Source of the DNA: Embleya sp049739465
GTDB lineage: Bacteria > Actinomycetota > Actinomycetes > Streptomycetales > Streptomycetaceae
Reading direction: 5' to 3'
DNA length: 64,000 bases
Assembly: GCF_049739465.1 (NCBI RefSeq)
Contig: NZ_JBMHHY010000010.1
Location: forward strand, 1 to 64,000
Both the position numbers and the translations under genes were made by a program. Shown here in pieces: positions 63,014 through 64,000 of the stretch. The notes beneath the pieces are model-generated. The model saw nothing but the letters and a program-made list of their open reading frames with translations, made no database searches and was not told where the DNA came from. Position 1 is the first letter of the stretch. Each line of letters begins with the position of its first letter.

Positions 63014-63146
63014 GACGGTTCTCCTCGCGCTGATCTGATGTTTCCAATGGAACGTCTCCGATGCTATCGGCGATATTATCAATGTCAACGTGGAACTGAT
63101 ATCGATGGTAGTAACGCTGTGGCCCCAACGGCGATATCGTTGATCC
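63014..63146. promoter_or_regulatory. Divergent promoter with repeated GGCGATATY motifs
   Basis: The 133-bp spacer is unusually AT-rich. GGCGATATT (63069-63077) and GGCGATATC (63130-63138) lie 61 bp apart, and a third related site GATATCGATGG lies between them near 63098. These are likely TetR operators for the divergent pair. Confidence 0.5.
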
Positions 63147-63875
63147 ATGCCTGTCGAACCGACCCATACACGGCTTGCCGCGGAGCCCGGCACCGCCGCG
63201 CGCGAGCAGACGCGCCGCCGAGTCGTCGACGCCGCGATCGACCTGCTGGAGCGTGGCGGCCGCGATGCGGTCACCACCCGGGCGGTCGCCGACGCCGCCG
63301 GACTGCAACCACCGGCCCTGTACCGGCTGTTCGGCGACAAGGAGGGGCTGCTGGACGCAGTGGCCGAGTACGGCTTCACCCGGTTCCTGGCCGCCAAGGA
63401 GCAGATCGATCCCGCCCCGCAGGATCCGGTCGGGGAACTGCGCGACGGCTGGGACGTCGTGGTCGAGTTCGGACTGGCCAACCCCGCGCTGTACACCCTG
63501 ATGTACGGCGAACCCACCCGGTCCACCGCCGTCTTCCGGATCGGTTTCGAACGCCTCAAGGACCGCATCCGCCGCATCGCCGCCGCGGGCCTCCTGGGCG
63601 TGGAAGAGGACCTCGCCGCCCAGATCGTCCACGCCACCGCCGGCGGCGCCATCCTGACCTGGCTGTCCGTGCCCGAATCCGAGCGAGACCGCGCACTCCT
63701 CGTCGCATTGCGCGAAGCGATGATCACCACCGTCACCACCCGGGAACCGGCCGTGCGGGAGCCGGGGCCGGCCGGCGCCGCCCGCGCCCTGCGCGCGGCA
63801 CTGCCCGGCCAGAGCACCCTCAGCGACGCCGAACAACAACTCCTGACGGAATGGCTGCGGCGACTGTCCGAATAG
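63147..63875 (+). CDS. TetR-family regulator, divergent from amidohydrolase
   Basis: A 242-residue TetR regulator. The HTH is at about 45-70 (VTTRAVADAAGLQPPALYRLFGDKEGLLDAV, key core AVADAAGLQPPALYRLF), and the C-terminal domain contains ANPALYTLMYGEPTRS, a motif of repressors beside aromatic or amidohydrolase genes. It probably represses the divergent amidohydrolase until an aromatic ligand binds. The ATG at 63147 follows an operator-like motif by 9 bp. Confidence 0.88.
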   Translation: MPVEPTHTRLAAEPGTAAREQTRRRVVDAAIDLLERGGRDAVTTRAVADAAGLQPPALYRLFGDKEGLLDAVAEYGFTRFLAAKEQIDPAPQDPVGELRDGWDVVVEFGLANPALYTLMYGEPTRSTAVFRIGFERLKDRIRRIAAAGLLGVEEDLAAQIVHATAGGAILTWLSVPESERDRALLVALREAMITTVTTREPAVREPGPAGAARALRAALPGQSTLSDAEQQLLTEWLRRLSE

Positions 63876-63943
63876 CCGCGAAGTATCAGGCAAACGTCCG
63901 GCCAACTTCTGGCCACGTCGCGGACCACCTGGCAGGCTCTTCA

Positions 63944-63973
63944 GGGCAGACGCATCAACGCGAACGTCTGCCC
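63944..63973. terminator. Hairpin after TetR gene
   Basis: Perfect 9-bp arms GGGCAGACG and CGTCTGCCC (63944-63952 and 63965-63973) enclose a 12-nt loop, about 70 bp after the TetR stop. It is a plausible terminator, or part of a feature beyond the window edge. Confidence 0.5.
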
Positions 63974-64000
63974 GGCTGCGGCGGCACGCGCGCTCAGCCG

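Overview
The window is a very GC-rich stretch (strong G/C at third codon positions, GTG and TTG starts, many TetR/LysR regulators and secreted hydrolases) typical of a filamentous actinomycete of the Streptomyces/Embleya/Yinghuangia/Kitasatospora type. The species cannot be fixed from the sequence. I see no rRNA, tRNA, IS element, phage gene or CRISPR array. It looks like accessory chromosome carrying catabolic, secretory and specialised-metabolite genes.

Layout. (1) 1-11.1 kb: the 3' end of a secreted GH18 chitinase, a GNAT acetyltransferase that may be frameshifted at its 5' end, a TPR protein, and three divergent regulator/enzyme pairs (LysR/nitrilase, TetR/Gfo-Idh-MocA oxidoreductase, XRE/aldo-keto reductase). 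(2) 11.2-12.35 kb: ribB for riboflavin synthesis on the minus strand, behind a long leader that begins with a clear FMN riboswitch. (3) 12.7-32.7 kb: a catabolic region of about 20 kb with a TetR regulator, four enoyl-CoA hydratase-like proteins, four acyl-CoA dehydrogenases (two forming an overlapping pair), two thiolases, a family III CoA-transferase, two MaoC-like hydratases, an AtuA-family protein with a small partner, a nitroreductase, an amidase, a cyclase-family hydrolase and an SDR. One 15-bp operator-like motif recurs beside tetR, between the two divergent operons, and in front of the third operon, so the region looks like one regulon for beta-oxidation-like breakdown of an unidentified acid or amide. 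(4) 32.9-40 kb: a PucR-type GAF regulator, 3-hydroxybutyrate dehydrogenase and three alpha/beta hydrolases (one secreted), possibly for polyester (PHA) use. (5) 40.2-43.9 kb: a secreted M9 collagenase with PKD and PPC domains, and a LysR regulator. (6) 44.3-55.8 kb: two three-gene modules facing each other, each with an ECF sigma factor, a single-pass membrane protein and an AftB/ZomB-like polyprenyl-sugar glycosyltransferase. Between them lie a small secreted protein, a TetR/MFS efflux pair with tandem operators, and an NAD(P)-binding protein. (7) 56-61.9 kb: a compact class II lanthipeptide cluster in the order lanM-lanT-lanA, ending in a strong terminator; the precursor core is not one I recognise. 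(8) 62-64 kb: a metal-dependent amidohydrolase divergent from a TetR regulator.

Small-scale structure: several strong hairpin terminators, and short tandem-repeat tracts (7-, 8-, 10- and 16-bp units) in intergenic spacers right next to gene ends.
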